A stretch of 64,000 nucleotides of DNA from Podarcis raffonei (lineage: Eukaryota > Chordata > Lepidosauria > Squamata > Lacertidae), in assembly GCF_027172205.1 (NCBI RefSeq), contig NC_070604.1:71813023-71877022 (forward strand), read 5' to 3'. A program made the translations under genes and the position numbers. Below the pieces are notes generated by a model. That model made no database searches, was not told the origin of the DNA, and saw only the letters and a program-made list of their open reading frames with translations. Of the stretch, positions 10,901-21,612 are shown in pieces. Every line of letters starts with the position of its first letter. Within the stretch, counting starts at the first letter, position 1.

Positions 10901-13900
10901 CCCCGTCGTGGGGATTCGAACTGCCGACCTTCTGATCGGCAAGCCCTAGTCTCTGGTTTAACCCACAGTGCCAAATATGTAGGGCAGCTTAAAATTAAAT
11001 ATGGGGCCTTATTGGAGCTATGTAGGCAGCCCTGAGGAGGACTGGCAGAGTGGAAAGTGCTTGTGGACCAACCAACGATGCTCACTACAGAAGGGGAATT
11101 AAAGAGTTCGATTGAGTCCTTTAGGGCTCTCCACTGCGAGTTGCATGTGGACAGGTGGTGAGAGGATTGTGCCCTAGAAATTTAATGATTTGGAGCAATT
11201 GCTTTAATACAAAGTTTTGCAAGGACTTTCCTTACCAAGAGTACATCAAGATGAGGGTGTGTTTCCTTATCTGCGGTGTTCTCACCAGGTCCAGAAATAG
11301 AGGGATTGGTTTGTCACCCATTTCTTCCTCAGACTGAAGATCCTAGAAGGGCAAACAAGCAATGTTTGTATCATCGGGGCCTTAAGGGGGGCGCAGGAAA
11401 ATGGATCATAGACTTGTAGGGTTGGAAGGGATTCTGAGGGTCATCTAGTGCAAAGCAGGAAGGAATCTAAACAAAAAGAATGGAGCTTGAAAGTTTCCAG
11501 TCATAGCTGCAGGGATTCTTATAAAACCTGAATGGGTGAAGGAGCTTTAAAAAACACACATGTGCAGCTTGATTTTAGATATAACCTTCAAACCACAGTG
11601 GGCTAGGAGGACAATTATTCTACAGGAAGTTCTAGTTCCCTGACTTATCAGGGAGCCATGTTTGCAGCCCTATGCGGGTTCAGGGTGGGAGGCGACCAGT
11701 GTCTTTATTCTCTTCTGTGGCCCAATGGCATTTCACATCCTTTGGGCAGCCCTGTGGGAGGGTGGGGTGGAACCAGCCACGGGTGAGCCAGTGATTGGAC
11801 CTGTGAGTATTTGTCTACTGTGTAACAACTTGTGATGGTGGGAGAGGTATTGGGCTGAATCTTTAGGAAGCAGGGACAGGGGAGGGGCACTCTGCTCCAT
11901 GCCATCAAGAGATCCCCTTTATGAGTCTTGGAGGGTGGCATGTCCTGTCCAGAAGCCCAGTTAGGGGTTGACAGGCCATAGCACTCCCTACCAGTGGCTC
12001 AGTGCCTTCCCAGCACCAGCCAACCCCATCTGTTGGTTGACAGCATATCAACCAGCACTCAGCCTAGTTGATTAACAGATCCATGCCCATGCCTTTTCTC
12101 CCATAATCAATAAAGTTGTGGCCTATTTTACTCCAATATCTGGCTCCACTGATCACCCCTCCCAGCTTCATTGCATGTGGGACCAGAATTGGTTTTGAAG
12201 TTTACAAACGCTTCCATGTTTGCCGTATTCTGGCTTGCCAAAATGGCCTCTTTTTGGATTTCTAACCCATATACAAACTGTGCATCGGCGTGCCTTATGT
12301 AACTTTGAAGGCAAAATGGGTCGGGTTACCTGCATAGAGGGAGGCAGCTTCTTCCGGTTTCCCTTGGCAATGCGTTTAATAATTTTCAGGGCTTTGTCAT
12401 TTTCCCGTTGGGCTATCAGCCACCTTGGAGACTCCGGAAGGCACCTAGAAAAGCAAGAAATGGGGCATTCCTAGATGGTAGCAAAATGCATGACACTGTA
12501 AAAACATTACTTGTAAAGAAAAAAGGGATAAGGCCATATGGAAGTTGGCCTGAGTTGCATGAGGCATTTGAAGTGAGGACTGTCACCTCCATGCCAAATA
12601 TCCTACACTGTGAGTTCTCTTTTACATGGTAAAATGCTGGATACCAGTCCCAGTCCCAGTGGCCAGTCGGATCAGGCACTGGTCAAGGGCCCAGGGCCTC
12701 AAAAGCATCCCTCGCACTAACCCTACCCAGCTGAGTCAACATGCTCCAATGTACCATCCTCCTTGCTTGGCTTGGTGGTGGACATGACGCAGTGGCTCTC
12801 TTGAATGGAAGAAGAGGAAGAAAAATACTGTGTTGGGAGCTGATGTGTTTATATGTTGGGTGTCCATGTTGAGGAGTGGGGGCCCTCTGACAGCACCATG
12901 TCAAAGGCCTCCTGGAATTGGACACCAGCCCTGTTGGGTACCTTCCAATACATCTAGCTAAGCTTCCATGCTGGTATTATACAGATGCCTTGGCTTTTTT
13001 GGCTGTAATGGAAATCTTGCTTACCAGTAATACAGCAAGAAGAAGAAGTTTGGCAATGTAACTGCCAGTTGTAGCCACCTCCAGTGAGGAATTGCATAAG
13101 CGACAGCAGTAAGCACAAGGAGTCCAACGGTAAAGGCTACCTGGTAAACAATGCCGACGGTTCTTCTGTAGCTCAGGCCAACAAATTCTGTGACTTTTTA
13201 AGGGTGGAGAAACTTCATTAACATAAGCAAATGGGTGCGGGAAATGATCTGAAGACAGCTCACACTAGATCTCCCATCTATCAAGCCACCTTGAACTTCA
13301 TATATTTCAAATCTTAGTAGATTCCCACATCCCATCCCACCTCCCCGCCGACAGCCAGGGAAACTGTGGATCGACAACTCCCATCATCCTCAACCAACAC
13401 AGCTGTTGTTGAAAGCCACTGTCATGTCTTGCCCTGACCTGGTACCAGATAGGGAGTCCTCAAAGAATGAACCAGACCCACCCCAAAGTGTGAAGACCTT
13501 AAGGTGCAGGCAGGGTCCATGGGAACCAGAGCTGAGAGATGCGTGTCCCTTTAAATTTTCTCCATGGGGAGATCTTCCAAAGAACCTCTGGAGCTGTTAG
13601 AGGTGGCAGTGGACCCACCACCACCCAGTCCTGGAGAATGCCTGTGCCAAAAGCTCTGGGTCCAAGCCTAAAACATAGCATGCATCTACAGACCCAGGGT
13701 GTCATGCAGCTTTTCTTCTGAGTAAGGGCTCTCCTCATGAGTAAGCAATCCCTGAACTGCTTGAACTACTAGAAGCTGTAGTGAGCGTGTGGTCTAGGAG
13801 GTTGTCAGGAACTGGCAAAACAACAGAGAAGAGGAACAGGATCCTGGCAAGAGGTGTAGCCAGGACTGGGACACACTGGGGTAAGCTGGGAATGGGAAAG

Positions 13901-16900
13901 GAGAGGTTGGTGTAGGAAATACTCATGGAGTAACAAAGGATGATGAGGGGATGGGGGTCGGTGCACAGGAACCAGAGCAGCAGGGCCCATCACCAAAGCC
14001 AGAGGGGCCCCTGTCTCCACGAACACAGCAGGCTCTGAGGCATAGGGAACAGCAGGTTAGGTGTTCCAGGAGGCTGAGGCAGGCAAGGGCCCACAGCCCA
14101 GCTCCCTAGCTGGCCAGGTGAGGCTTGCTAGCTCTGGGAGGTTTATGATTTCTCAGATGGAATACGATTGGAATAGGTGAGGATCACATGTTTCTTCAAG
14201 CCCAGATGCTGCAATCAACATGTAAAGTACAAAAGGAAGCTGATGTGAGGTGTCTTCACAACTGCCCATGTTGACAAACCTCAGCTGGGATGCTGCAGGA
14301 CCTTGAACACAGGGATTGACCCTGCTGCCAGGTAGGCCAGGGGTTCAGGCCAGAGTATATAAGGACTCCCTCTTGAGTCTTCTAGTTGCTGGGGTTTTTG
14401 TTTTTGTTTTGATGAGGCTGGATTGTGTGCCCTGCTGTATTCTACCTTACCTCATCTTCTTGTTCTGCTCTCCTTTTCTCTGGATCATGGTTTGGGCCTA
14501 GACTGATTCTCTGTACTTCTGATTTGTCTGGATTATGTTGCGCCTGTCACCCTGTCCTTGTTGCTGACTGAGAGAGCACCCACAGGAGCATGACAGCTGC
14601 TTGTAGATCTTTCAAAGCTAAGCTTCTACAGAGTGTTTGGGAGCAGTGCTATTTTTCTAGAAAAGAGGTGCCAGAACTCATCACAAACACCTCCCTTGTT
14701 CTCTTAGAATGGGAATTCTAAGAATTGAGTTCCCGTGGGTTCTGGATGGAAGAAAGCCTTGACAGGAAGTATATTTCTATTTAGAAAACAAAAGCATCCC
14801 ATCGTTTGTTGATATCTTAGGACCCAAGACAACCCTGAGAGACTGATAATATTCTAAGGTTTCAACCTTATCAGTTCCATCAAATCACTGGAAATCCCTG
14901 TTGTTCCTAGGAGAAAGGTGAATGAGCATGAGATCTCTGGATTGGAGGCAGGAGGGAGTCTTTTCCAGCCCTATGTGGAGTTGCCAAGGATTGAACCTGG
15001 GACCTTCTGCACGCAAAGTTTAATCCCTATTAGATTAATTCCCAGAAGAGACAACTGTAAGGAGCCTTACTCAGGATGTAGCCTGTTAGCCAACCCCCTT
15101 TGCTGACCAATCCTTGTATCAAGCGGAAAACCACCGTCCACGTGTAGCTAGGTGCAAAAGCCATGAGAACACCAGAAATGGAATTTATTAAGATGGTGAT
15201 TAACAGGCACCGTTTACGCCCAAACCTGTGGAGAAAAATGACACTTGTCAATTTTATACATATAAAGAGGGGAGAGGGGCATGCGGACATGTGGAACTGC
15301 TTCACACTGCACCAGACCGCTGGTCCATGTAACTCTGAATTGTCTACTCTGATTCTGAGCAGCTCTCTGGGGCTGCAGACAAAGGATGTCTCCTAGCTCA
15401 CATGGTGATTGAAGCTGGGGCCTTCTGCATGCAAAGAATATGTTCTGCTGTGGAGCTATAAAAATAAGCTAAATTACTATTGGACAAAACTAAAAAAGAA
15501 TTAATTTTTTTCTTTAAATTTAACTTTTATTTTAGGATTGAATAGATTATAGAATCATAGAGTTGGAAGGGACCACAAGGATTATCTAGTCTAACCCCCT
15601 GCAATACAGGAATCTTTTGCCCAATGTGGGGCTTGAACCCACAGCCCTCAGATTAAGAGCCTCATGCTCTACCACCTGAGCTATCACTATAAACAATGCT
15701 TATGAAGCAGCTTTTCCACATCTTCACCAATTAACAATATTAACAAGTATGATTTTCTATAAAATCTGCAGCCCTGGTACCTCTTGGGATCAGAGTGCCA
15801 CATAACTAACTTGTCTTGAAACTGCCGAGTTTGCATGTATTCTCTCCCCCATTGAATTTAACAGGACTTGCTTCTAAACAGAAGAGTTAGGCATGTGCTG
15901 TAAACCAGCTGTTAATGGTGTGTACATACAAGAGTTCAAGTCTCTTGGCCATCACCAGGCAAAATAAAGGGAGCCAATTCTCATATGCAGCTGAGGCCAG
16001 TAATCAGTTCAGATATTTTAGCCAGCTCATTGAAGTTCAGTTAAAAACAATATTTTCCCAGCAAAGCTATGCTGCATTCTTATATAGCCTGTGGCTATAC
16101 AACAATAAATACTCCAATTGTATATATAAAATTTGACCTACCTGTCTGCCATGTAGCCAATGCTTATTGAACCAACAAAAAATCCCACATTCACACATGA
16201 TTGAAACAAGTCCAGTTTCCAGGCATCTTCACATACCAGGTTAAACTAAAAGAAAACACATCCAGGTCAGAGACAATGCAAAAATAAAATAAAATTCCAT
16301 ACCTTGAGTGAGATTTCAATATAACTGTTATTCCAAATCATTTGAAGAGCATCTCTCAGGACTATTTCATTCTAAAGTGTATGGCCATTTCAACTACCAC
16401 CCTCCAACATCCCCATACACAAGCAATATCTTAAGCTGAGTGGCTTTTTTGCGTAGGAGTTATGCTTGCTTATTTTAAAACATTTCCATGCCACCTTTAT
16501 ATCATTGTCAGTATGCAAGGCAGTGAACAAGCATCAAATGAAAGAACACCATTAAAAATAACAATTAAAATCAGATACGCAAACCATTAACAAACAAAGA
16601 GAAGCAAAAAGCTTTCAAAAAAATAGACTGGAGAACTTGGTTCCTAGTCAAATCAATGTCATGACTAATTTTTCACATTGAGTTCAATGGGACCTAAGTG
16701 CAAGTAGCTTAAGCTTGGAACAAGCTTAATGTTAATAGCAGTGTTGAAATCAACCTTGAAAACAATTGCCATGGGTGAGGGGCTTAAGAACGATTCACAG
16801 CAAGTAATATGAAATCGCCCACCAAATGAACAGGGCAGACTTTGCTTAGTGCCTATTTGTAAATACCAACGGTGCCAGCCACAACTGCCTTGGGGGAAAG

Positions 16901-17653
16901 AGTTTCACAGTTGGGAAGCATCTATAGAGGGGGATCATAGCTCAGCAGCAGAACACATGCTTCTGCATTCAGAAAGTCCCAGCTTTGATCCTTGCCATTT
17001 CCAGGTAGGGCTGAGAGAGACTTCTGCTTGAGACTATGAAGATTTGCTGCCAGTCCAAGCAGACAATGCTGACTCGGTAGAAGACGATTCCTGTGTTCCA
17101 GAAGCCCTCCTCTCTAGCAGCTATTGAAGGACCTCCAAGGACTCTCTAAGCTGCCCAGCAGACTCATACAGATCCTTTCAGGGTTCAGCTGTTAATGTTG
17201 GTATTGCATTCTAGAAAACAGTTGCTTACTTCTTACCTCAGTCACAATGGATGATCCTGGGAAATCATAAAGCCAGCCATCTTGGCATGCAGTGAGAGGA
17301 ATACTGCTTCTGTTCCTGTAAGTAGTGGGAAAATCTAGTGGATTTATGCAGCTCAGCTCAGTTGCGTTCCAGTCAACATCATATCTCTTGCATTGGCTAG
17401 TGAAAGCATCCCCATGAGTCTCACCCTTTGGAAGGGTGTAATTCAGCTCTTCCTCAAGGCTCCAGTCACAACGGTTACTTAACTGGGCAACTCCAGGACT
17501 CCGGCAGTGGTGCTCTGGTATAAAACCCAGGAAAACAATACCAACATAGATGGGTGTGAAGGCAGCAGAGAGCAGACACAGCACAAAAAAGGCCCTTTTC
17601 TGGTACAAGTCAAACTCTCCAATGTGCTCTAAAATGTCATCTAAGGTTGGCAT
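4990..17653 (-). CDS. SLC22A2: Organic cation transporter 2 (OCT2), complete, 11 exons
   Basis: Polyspecific, electrogenic uniporter of organic cations in the plasma membrane, renal in mammals. Exons, 5' to 3' on the minus strand: 17653-17237, 16245-16142, 15225-15071, 13193-13025, 12444-12330, 11333-11236, 10529-10315, 9287-9179, 8698-8586, 6875-6776, 5056-4990. Together 1662 bp, 553 aa (human OCT2: 555). All introns are GT-AG and phases match across junctions. The protein starts [14 protein letters not shown], then helix 1 and a large extracellular loop with N-glycosylation sites N71, N96 and N114. Also visible are the facilitator motif GYMADRFGRK, PESPRW, a second DRIGRRYPW, the conserved helix-11 aspartate (D473, CDIGG; Asp475 of rat OCT1), [14 protein letters not shown] and a final exon with [10 protein letters not shown], as in OCT2. 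OCT2 fits better than OCT1 through the ENMHR and KEKIIYL ends. Introns hold a Sauria SINE, a LINE relic and a hairpin. Confidence 0.95.
5655..6085 (+). mobile_element. LINE relic with RT C-terminal zinc-finger-like end
   Basis: A reading frame at 5824-6033 ends with [20 protein letters not shown], a C-terminal motif I know from reverse transcriptases of abundant vertebrate LINEs. It is followed by GGAAGACAATCTTACTCGGC and CGAGTGATCGCC, a familiar 3' tail of those elements. Upstream, at 5655-5755, GATCATCACCTTGTTGTGGT with GTCGGGAATCTCGTACTCCC resembles the 5' end of the same kind of element. Most of the reverse transcriptase is absent, so this is a short internally deleted copy or a non-autonomous derivative. 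It sits in SLC22A2 intron 10. Family not assigned. Confidence 0.55.
7171..7261. repeat. Near-perfect inverted repeat, 34-bp arms, 23-bp loop
   Basis: Left arm 7171-7204 and right arm 7228-7261 are inverse copies with three transitions. In a + strand transcript all three would form G-U pairs, so all 34 positions pair. It lies in SLC22A2 intron 9, antisense to that gene. It could be a tiny MITE or a small-RNA precursor. Confidence 0.8.
8283..8352. repeat. Palindromic repeat, left half only
   Basis: GGTCCTCCAGATATGGCTGA with CCTTGATCATTGACCAAGCTGGC matches the left arm of the family at 4688. A possible right arm, GACATCTGGAGAACCACAG, occurs at about 8500, so the copy may have been split by about 130 bp of other sequence. 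A weaker fragment of the same family lies at 9565-9615. Confidence 0.45.
9619..10030. repeat. Unclassified repeat with inverted-looking ends, sister of 43700-43965
   Basis: It begins GGGCCGACCCACCCATGAGG with a nearby CCGCCTTAGGCGGCAG, and ends ACCTCAGGTGCCAAAATGTC. The copy at 43700-43965 has the same order (CAGCCTCAGGCAGCAG, then GCCTCAGGCAGCAAAGATG). Ends suggest a cut-and-paste DNA element. It lies in SLC22A2 intron 7. Confidence 0.45.
10631..10969 (-). mobile_element. Sauria-type SINE, near full length, with target duplication
   Basis: On the minus strand the element opens with a tRNA-related head (CACTGTGGGTTAAACCAGAG, then CAGTTCGAATCCCC as B box), has the internal words GAGCTCCCATTGCTCGGTCC and GCTTAGTCATGCTGGCCACA, and ends in the CTTTACCTTTAC tail shared with Bov-B LINEs. 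The flanks carry a direct repeat, GCCAAATATGTA, at 10619-10630 and 10970-10981. This SINE family is, to my knowledge, restricted to squamates, so it supports the organism call. It lies in SLC22A2 intron 6. Confidence 0.9.
11405..11460 (-). repeat. CR1-type 3' tail fragment
   Basis: ATAGACTTGTAGGGTTGGAA with GGGTCATCTAGTGCAAAGCA is a diverged CR1 3' end, or the tail of a CR1-tailed SINE. Confidence 0.55.
11640..12190 (+). repeat. Unclassified repeat family with AATAAAGTTGTGGCC core
   Basis: The core AATCAATAAAGTTGTGGCC is at about 12104-12122. The same core, inverted, occurs in three other places (20690-21110, 34540-35110, 58915-59420). The embedded AATAAA suggests the 3' part of a transcribed retroelement. 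The element lies in SLC22A2 intron 5. Boundaries are approximate and the class is unknown. Confidence 0.45.
14644..14761. mobile_element. Small hAT-like MITE (CAGTGCT family)
   Basis: The left end is CAGTGCTATTTTTCTAG and the interior includes GAACTCATCACAAACACCTC and CTCTTAGAATGG. A better preserved copy with a perfect 8-bp duplication is at 45127-45253. Here the target duplication is no longer convincing. It lies in SLC22A2 intron 3. Confidence 0.65.
14935..15025 (-). mobile_element. tRNA-derived SINE fragment, minus strand
   Basis: Read on the minus strand it has TGCGTGCAGAAGGTCCCAGG and TTCAATCCTTGGC, the B-box part of a tRNA-Ala-like head, then a core ending near GGGAGACT. Other members are at 15294, 16927, 26346, 39438, 40873 and 63138. 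It ends about 45 bp from the SLC22A2 exon 3 donor. Confidence 0.6.
15294..15461 (-). mobile_element. tRNA-derived SINE, minus strand
   Basis: On the minus strand it reads ATAGCTCCACAGCAGAACAT, TTTGCATGCAGAAGGCCCCA, then a core and an end with GTCTGGTGCAGTGTGAAGCA. The head resembles tRNA-Ala (anticodon TGC region TTTGCATGC). Diverged throughout, so an old copy. It lies in SLC22A2 intron 2. Confidence 0.65.
15549..15692 (-). mobile_element. Composite SINE: tRNA-Lys head with CR1 tail
   Basis: On the minus strand the first 75 bases read as tRNA-Lys: TAGCTCAGGTGGTAGAGCAT (A box), CTCTTAATC (CTT anticodon loop), GGGTTCAAGCCCCACATTGG (B box and T arm). The 5' acceptor strand is decayed. About 65 bases follow and end in CCTTCCAACTCTATGATTCT, the CR1 3' end. 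A tRNA head joined to a LINE tail is a SINE, not a tRNA gene, and CR1 machinery would have moved it. It lies in SLC22A2 intron 2. Confidence 0.8.
16927..17110 (+). mobile_element. tRNA-derived SINE, plus strand
   Basis: ATCATAGCTCAGCAGCAGAA (A box) and TCCCAGCTTTGATCC (decayed B box) are followed by TCCAGGTAGGGCTGAGAGAG, GCTGCCAGTCCAAGCAGACA and GACTCGGTAGAAG. This is the most complete member of the family in the window. It lies in SLC22A2 intron 1, 127 bp beyond the exon 1 donor. Confidence 0.75.
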
Positions 17654-18313
17654 TCTTGCATTTGAGGCACCTCATTGAAAGTAACAATCTCATGTGTGCC
17701 TCTCAGCATTTTGTTGGCAGCAAAGCTGTTTAAAATAACAGCATGTAATCAGGCCAAAAGTCACAGGGGAGCAGCTATTTCACTTTGTAAATTGACAAAC
17801 CATGCATTACAGTCTAAAGGGCTATTTCACACCATATCTGAATTCTCTTTATGATGTCTCACACATTCTGTTGGCTGGTTGACTGATTATTCCATGTTAT
17901 CCAACCTGGGAACATTATGTTCATTAAGAAAACTGCATCTTTATTGATCAGCTTTTAGAGGCCATGACAGCTAAACTATAATATTGTAATATAACCAATA
18001 CTTATTCAATCCAACCAAAATTCAGGGTTATTTCTCATTATCACTTCTATATGTGGTAACCACTATTTTAGTCAGCATGTATTGTCTCATTTAGCCACCA
18101 AGTCTATAGCACCCAAACTTTGTGTTGGGAACTAACTGGGGGGTACCAGTTAATCCTGAAGTCCCACATGCATGTAGAGCTACAAGAACAACAAAATGGC
18201 TGACTGCCTGAATTCAAAAAATGTGCAGGGCTTGACTCACTGTTTAGCCAAAACACCCCCAGCAGAGCTTAAAACCCAGTGTATGCAAAATGTGGGAAAT
18301 ATAAGTTATTATA

Positions 18314-18528
18314 CAGTGGTACCTCTGGTTACGAACTTAATTCATTCTGGAGGTCCGTTCTTAACCTGAAACTGTTCTTAACCCGAGGTATCACTTTAGC
18401 TAATGGGGCCTCCCGCTGCCGGTGCACGATTTCTGTTCTCATCCTAGGGCAAAGTTCTTAACCTGAGGTACTACTTCTGGATTAGCGGAGTTTGTAACCC
18501 AAAGTGTTTGTAACCCAAGGTACCACTG
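18314..18528. mobile_element. Tigger/pogo-like MITE, TA duplication
   Basis: The ends are inverted, CAGTGGTACCTCTGGTTA and, on the other strand, CAGTGGTACCTTGGGTTA, flanked by TA at 18312-18313 and 18529-18530. The interior shares ATGGGGCCTCCCGCTGC-type words with copies at 19110 and 56300. No transposase. The TIR resembles pogo/Tigger elements. Confidence 0.85.
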
Positions 18529-19109
18529 TACCTTTAAATGTCACAGTACTATTTCCTCCCTCCCCGAAGGTGAGGGGTGTGACCTAGCCATGCCTTCTCT
18601 AGAAATTTACAGCTCTGTGGTCCTTAACCCCTTCATTTACTAACTAGCATAAATATGCATTGTTGGTTTGACTGCAAAAACTCCCACAAAGCCTAGTTAG
18701 GATGAAGGCACTATCAAGCTGAGTGGTAGAGGAGAGACCACGTGGTACTTCAGTCAACTTAGCTTTCCCAAGTTTTTCCTCTCCCTCCTGGTAGCAACCA
18801 CCCCCATCAGCAGGATGGAAGGAAGAAAAGCCGGACCACCCTATTGGTGCAACTGAGAGACTAGGAACCTTTGGCTCCTCCTCTCCTTGATCTGTTTCTA
18901 TTTCAACTGTTTACTGTAAGAACTTTGTAATTGGGAACTAGTGCCTGAGTTTGTAACCCTGAGGGGAGAGACTGTCTTATAACCAATTACTGTAAGCTGC
19001 ACTGGCTGCCTCTTCAGCTAAAGAGAAGGGTAAACATGCCTTAAGGAAATAGAAGGAAGAAGCTTTTTGCAAGTGAGTTCATAAAGATGGAGGTATGGGA
19101 TCAAGTGTA

Positions 19110-19298
19110 CAGTGGTACCTCGGGTTAAGAACTTAATTTGTTCTGGAGGTCCGTTCTTAATGGGGGCCTCCCACTGTGCTGCCGTCGCATGATTTCTGTT
19201 CTCATCCTGAAGCAAAGTTCTTAACCCGAGGTACTATTTCTGAGTCTATAACCTGAAGCGTCTGTAACCTGAAGCGTCTGTAACCTGAGGTACCACTG
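19110..19298. mobile_element. Tigger/pogo-like MITE, TA duplication
   Basis: It starts CAGTGGTACCTCGGGTTAAG and ends GAGGTACCACTG between TA dinucleotides at 19108-19109 and 19299-19300. A 17-bp unit near the right end (TCTGTAACCTGAAGCG) is repeated in tandem. It is shorter than the copies at 18314 and 56300 by loss of a left-interior segment. Confidence 0.85.
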
Positions 19299-20329
19299 TA
19301 TTTCTAATGAAAATAGGAAGCTGCTTCCAACCATCAAACCTGATACCTTCAAAGTGGTATCACCCCTTTTGGGTCTTGGGTTATATTCAGATGTGGATTT
19401 TGTTGTGTTAGTTTTTCCGGGTTACAATGCTCATGGTTTTGTCTAGATTTCTGATGTTCCTTTTATGCTGCAGTACCTGTTGAGGCCAAGAGGGGGTCTT
19501 GTCATGTGGGCAGTCCAGAATCTCCATACACACTGCCCAGGCTTGCTCCCAGGGGAAGTCACTTCAGTGCTACTAATGCAGTGGTTTAACTTCACCCCTG
19601 GAGGCTGATGGGATGGAAGGAAAATAATAGTCATAAATAGATAAATATCCTGTTGTGTTACTAACACCAATGTAAATCTTGAATTCCATAGTCATGATTC
19701 AACAAGGTCCAGTTGGACTCTTTTTGGTTTTTTATTTTTATAAGGCAAATGATCCCGAACCTTTGAAGTGGGATTGAACTAAGAATAATATGTAGAAGAT
19801 GCAAAACAAACACAGGTATAAAATACCAGATAGCTTTGCTAACTGTACTACAGCTTGCATTTCACCTGGCAATTTAAAAATGCTAAGATGTATTTAGAAA
19901 AGTTTAAAAACCGAAGAAGGACCTCTCTTCTTCCTTTTTTAAAACAAACAAATAAATAAAGATCTCCCAGCACGAAGAAATGCTTCCTTGGGGCCACTTC
20001 TACTGCTGTATAATCAGTAACCTAGCGGTTTATAAAATGGCACAATCTCACACTTGTGGCGAAGTATGTCACCACACATGCAAAGTTCACATAAGGACTT
20101 TTGGACTCTGAACTTCTGGCACTACAACAGGTCAGTGGAAACTGCACACAGTATATCTGTGGGTGAGCTGCTTCATTTCAAATTGTGAGCGGAGATTCGG
20201 ATGCTTTACTGTATAAAATAAGCCCTGCACACGCAAGTGAGCAAATGTGGCTTTGATGCTGGATAACCAAGAAATATTTGTGATCTTTACCGTGAGACAT
20301 CTCAGTGAGCCCAAAAAAATGTTTTCAAG

Positions 20330-20396
20330 CTCAAAACCATCTTGCGACCTGCGGCTATAGGGCGGTATATAAATTCAATTAACAACAACAACAACT
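20330..20396 (+). repeat. LINE 3' tail remnant with (AAC)n end
   Basis: TATAGGGCGGTATATAAATT followed by CAACAACAACAAC is the common 3' end of squamate L2-type LINEs. Nothing of the body is recognisable. Confidence 0.5.
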
Positions 20397-20689
20397 GCTT
20401 GGAACCTGGATAATGGAAATAGTGCCTTTTTCCAGATCCAGAGGGATGGGGGAGAAATTTGATTCAGTTCACATTGAAAGGTGAATTGACCTAATTTGCA
20501 CTTTCTGAAACAATATGTGAATGGAAACACAGTCATTCTTCAAAATTCACATACCTCTGAATTCTGCAACACACTTTTCCAGCCAAGTAATGAGCACAAG
20601 AATGCATATATTATGGCAAATTGTGCATAAAAATGAATATATTTGGGGAAATAGGGTCTAGACTGCATACTCAGGTGCATGGTGCTTGT

Positions 20690-21110
20690 GGCCCAGTGAG
20701 GGTCCAACCAGAAATAAGAAGCAGGGGACTGGTATTGGGTTGAACTAGGCCACAACTCTTATTGATTACAGTTGTAAGTAGGTTTGGTCAAGGCATTGGG
20801 TATGTGTCTGGTATCAAGTACACCGCCTGCTGATTGATAAGTAGGGTGGGGGTTGACCCTGTTGACCCTCACAGGGGGGTTGTCCCCTGACATGTACCAG
20901 GTGCTATGATCACACCAGGGCCACCATTGGGAATGGTGCTATAGCCCATTGGTCCCTGTGTGGACTCCTGGACAGAAACACCCCTTCCTGGATGCCTTTA
21001 ATGGGGTATCTGATCAACTAAGGATCCAATCCAACATCTTATCCATCAAAGTTGTGACGTTTGCTATAAGGTAGGCAAAAACCTGCAGACTGGCCAATTT
21101 GTCTGACAAT
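20690..21110 (-). repeat. Unclassified repeat family with AATAAAGTTGTGGCC core, inverted copy
   Basis: It contains GGCCACAACTCTTATTGATT at about 20748, then, 270 bp on, ATCAAAGTTGTGACGTTTGC and AAAACCTGCAGACTGGCCAA. The same two blocks in the same order are in 34540-35110 and 58915-59420. Confidence 0.5.
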
Positions 21111-21544
21111 TGTTATTGTAGGCCTACAAGTGGCTAAAGCTGTTGTTGTTGTTTTTACCAAGTAGTAGTTTAGTTCTTTCCGGAAGTGCATTTCTAGCTC
21201 TTTTTTACGACAGTAGCAGACAGCTACAGGCAGCACAGTGGAACCTTGGAGATGCAGAGCTGTAATCCATGAAGCCAGACCAGCAGTGGGGAAGAATAAG
21301 AGATAAGATGTAAATGTGAGGGATGAAGACTTCACGAGAGAGCTAGCAGTAGAGACAACATAAGCAGCTGAGATGGCAGGGATCTGGAGCAGGAAGGAAG
21401 ACTAGCAGCAGATATAGAGATAGGAGCCCAGAGCCAAGATCTCATAGGAGTCCGGAATGTGGAGACCAGAGGCTGTGCCAGAGAGCAGTAGCCAAGATAC
21501 AAAATGCTCAATGGTAGAAAGTACAACAGCCTCACTGACAGAGT

Positions 21545-21612
21545 AGAATGCTGGCTGGGACTGATGGGAGTCAGTGTCCGACAATATCTGGAGGGCTGCA
21601 GGTTCCACATCC
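21545..21612. repeat. Palindromic repeat, right half
   Basis: ATGCTGGCTGGGACTGATGG, then AATATCTGGAGGGCTGCAGG and CCACATCCCTGC, matches the right arm of the palindromic family at 4688 and 63690. Confidence 0.55.

Noticed and set aside
13425-14593. Possible long repeat with TGTCATG...CATGACA ends
   Set aside because: Ends would fit a solo LTR, but there is no matching target duplication, no second copy in the window and no coding relic.
15617-15692. tRNA-Lys gene on the minus strand
   Set aside because: The acceptor stem is decayed and the sequence runs straight into a CR1 3' end, so it is a SINE head.
18120-18960. Possible larger repeat interrupted by the Tigger-like MITE at 18314
   Set aside because: No termini or second copy could be found to bound it.
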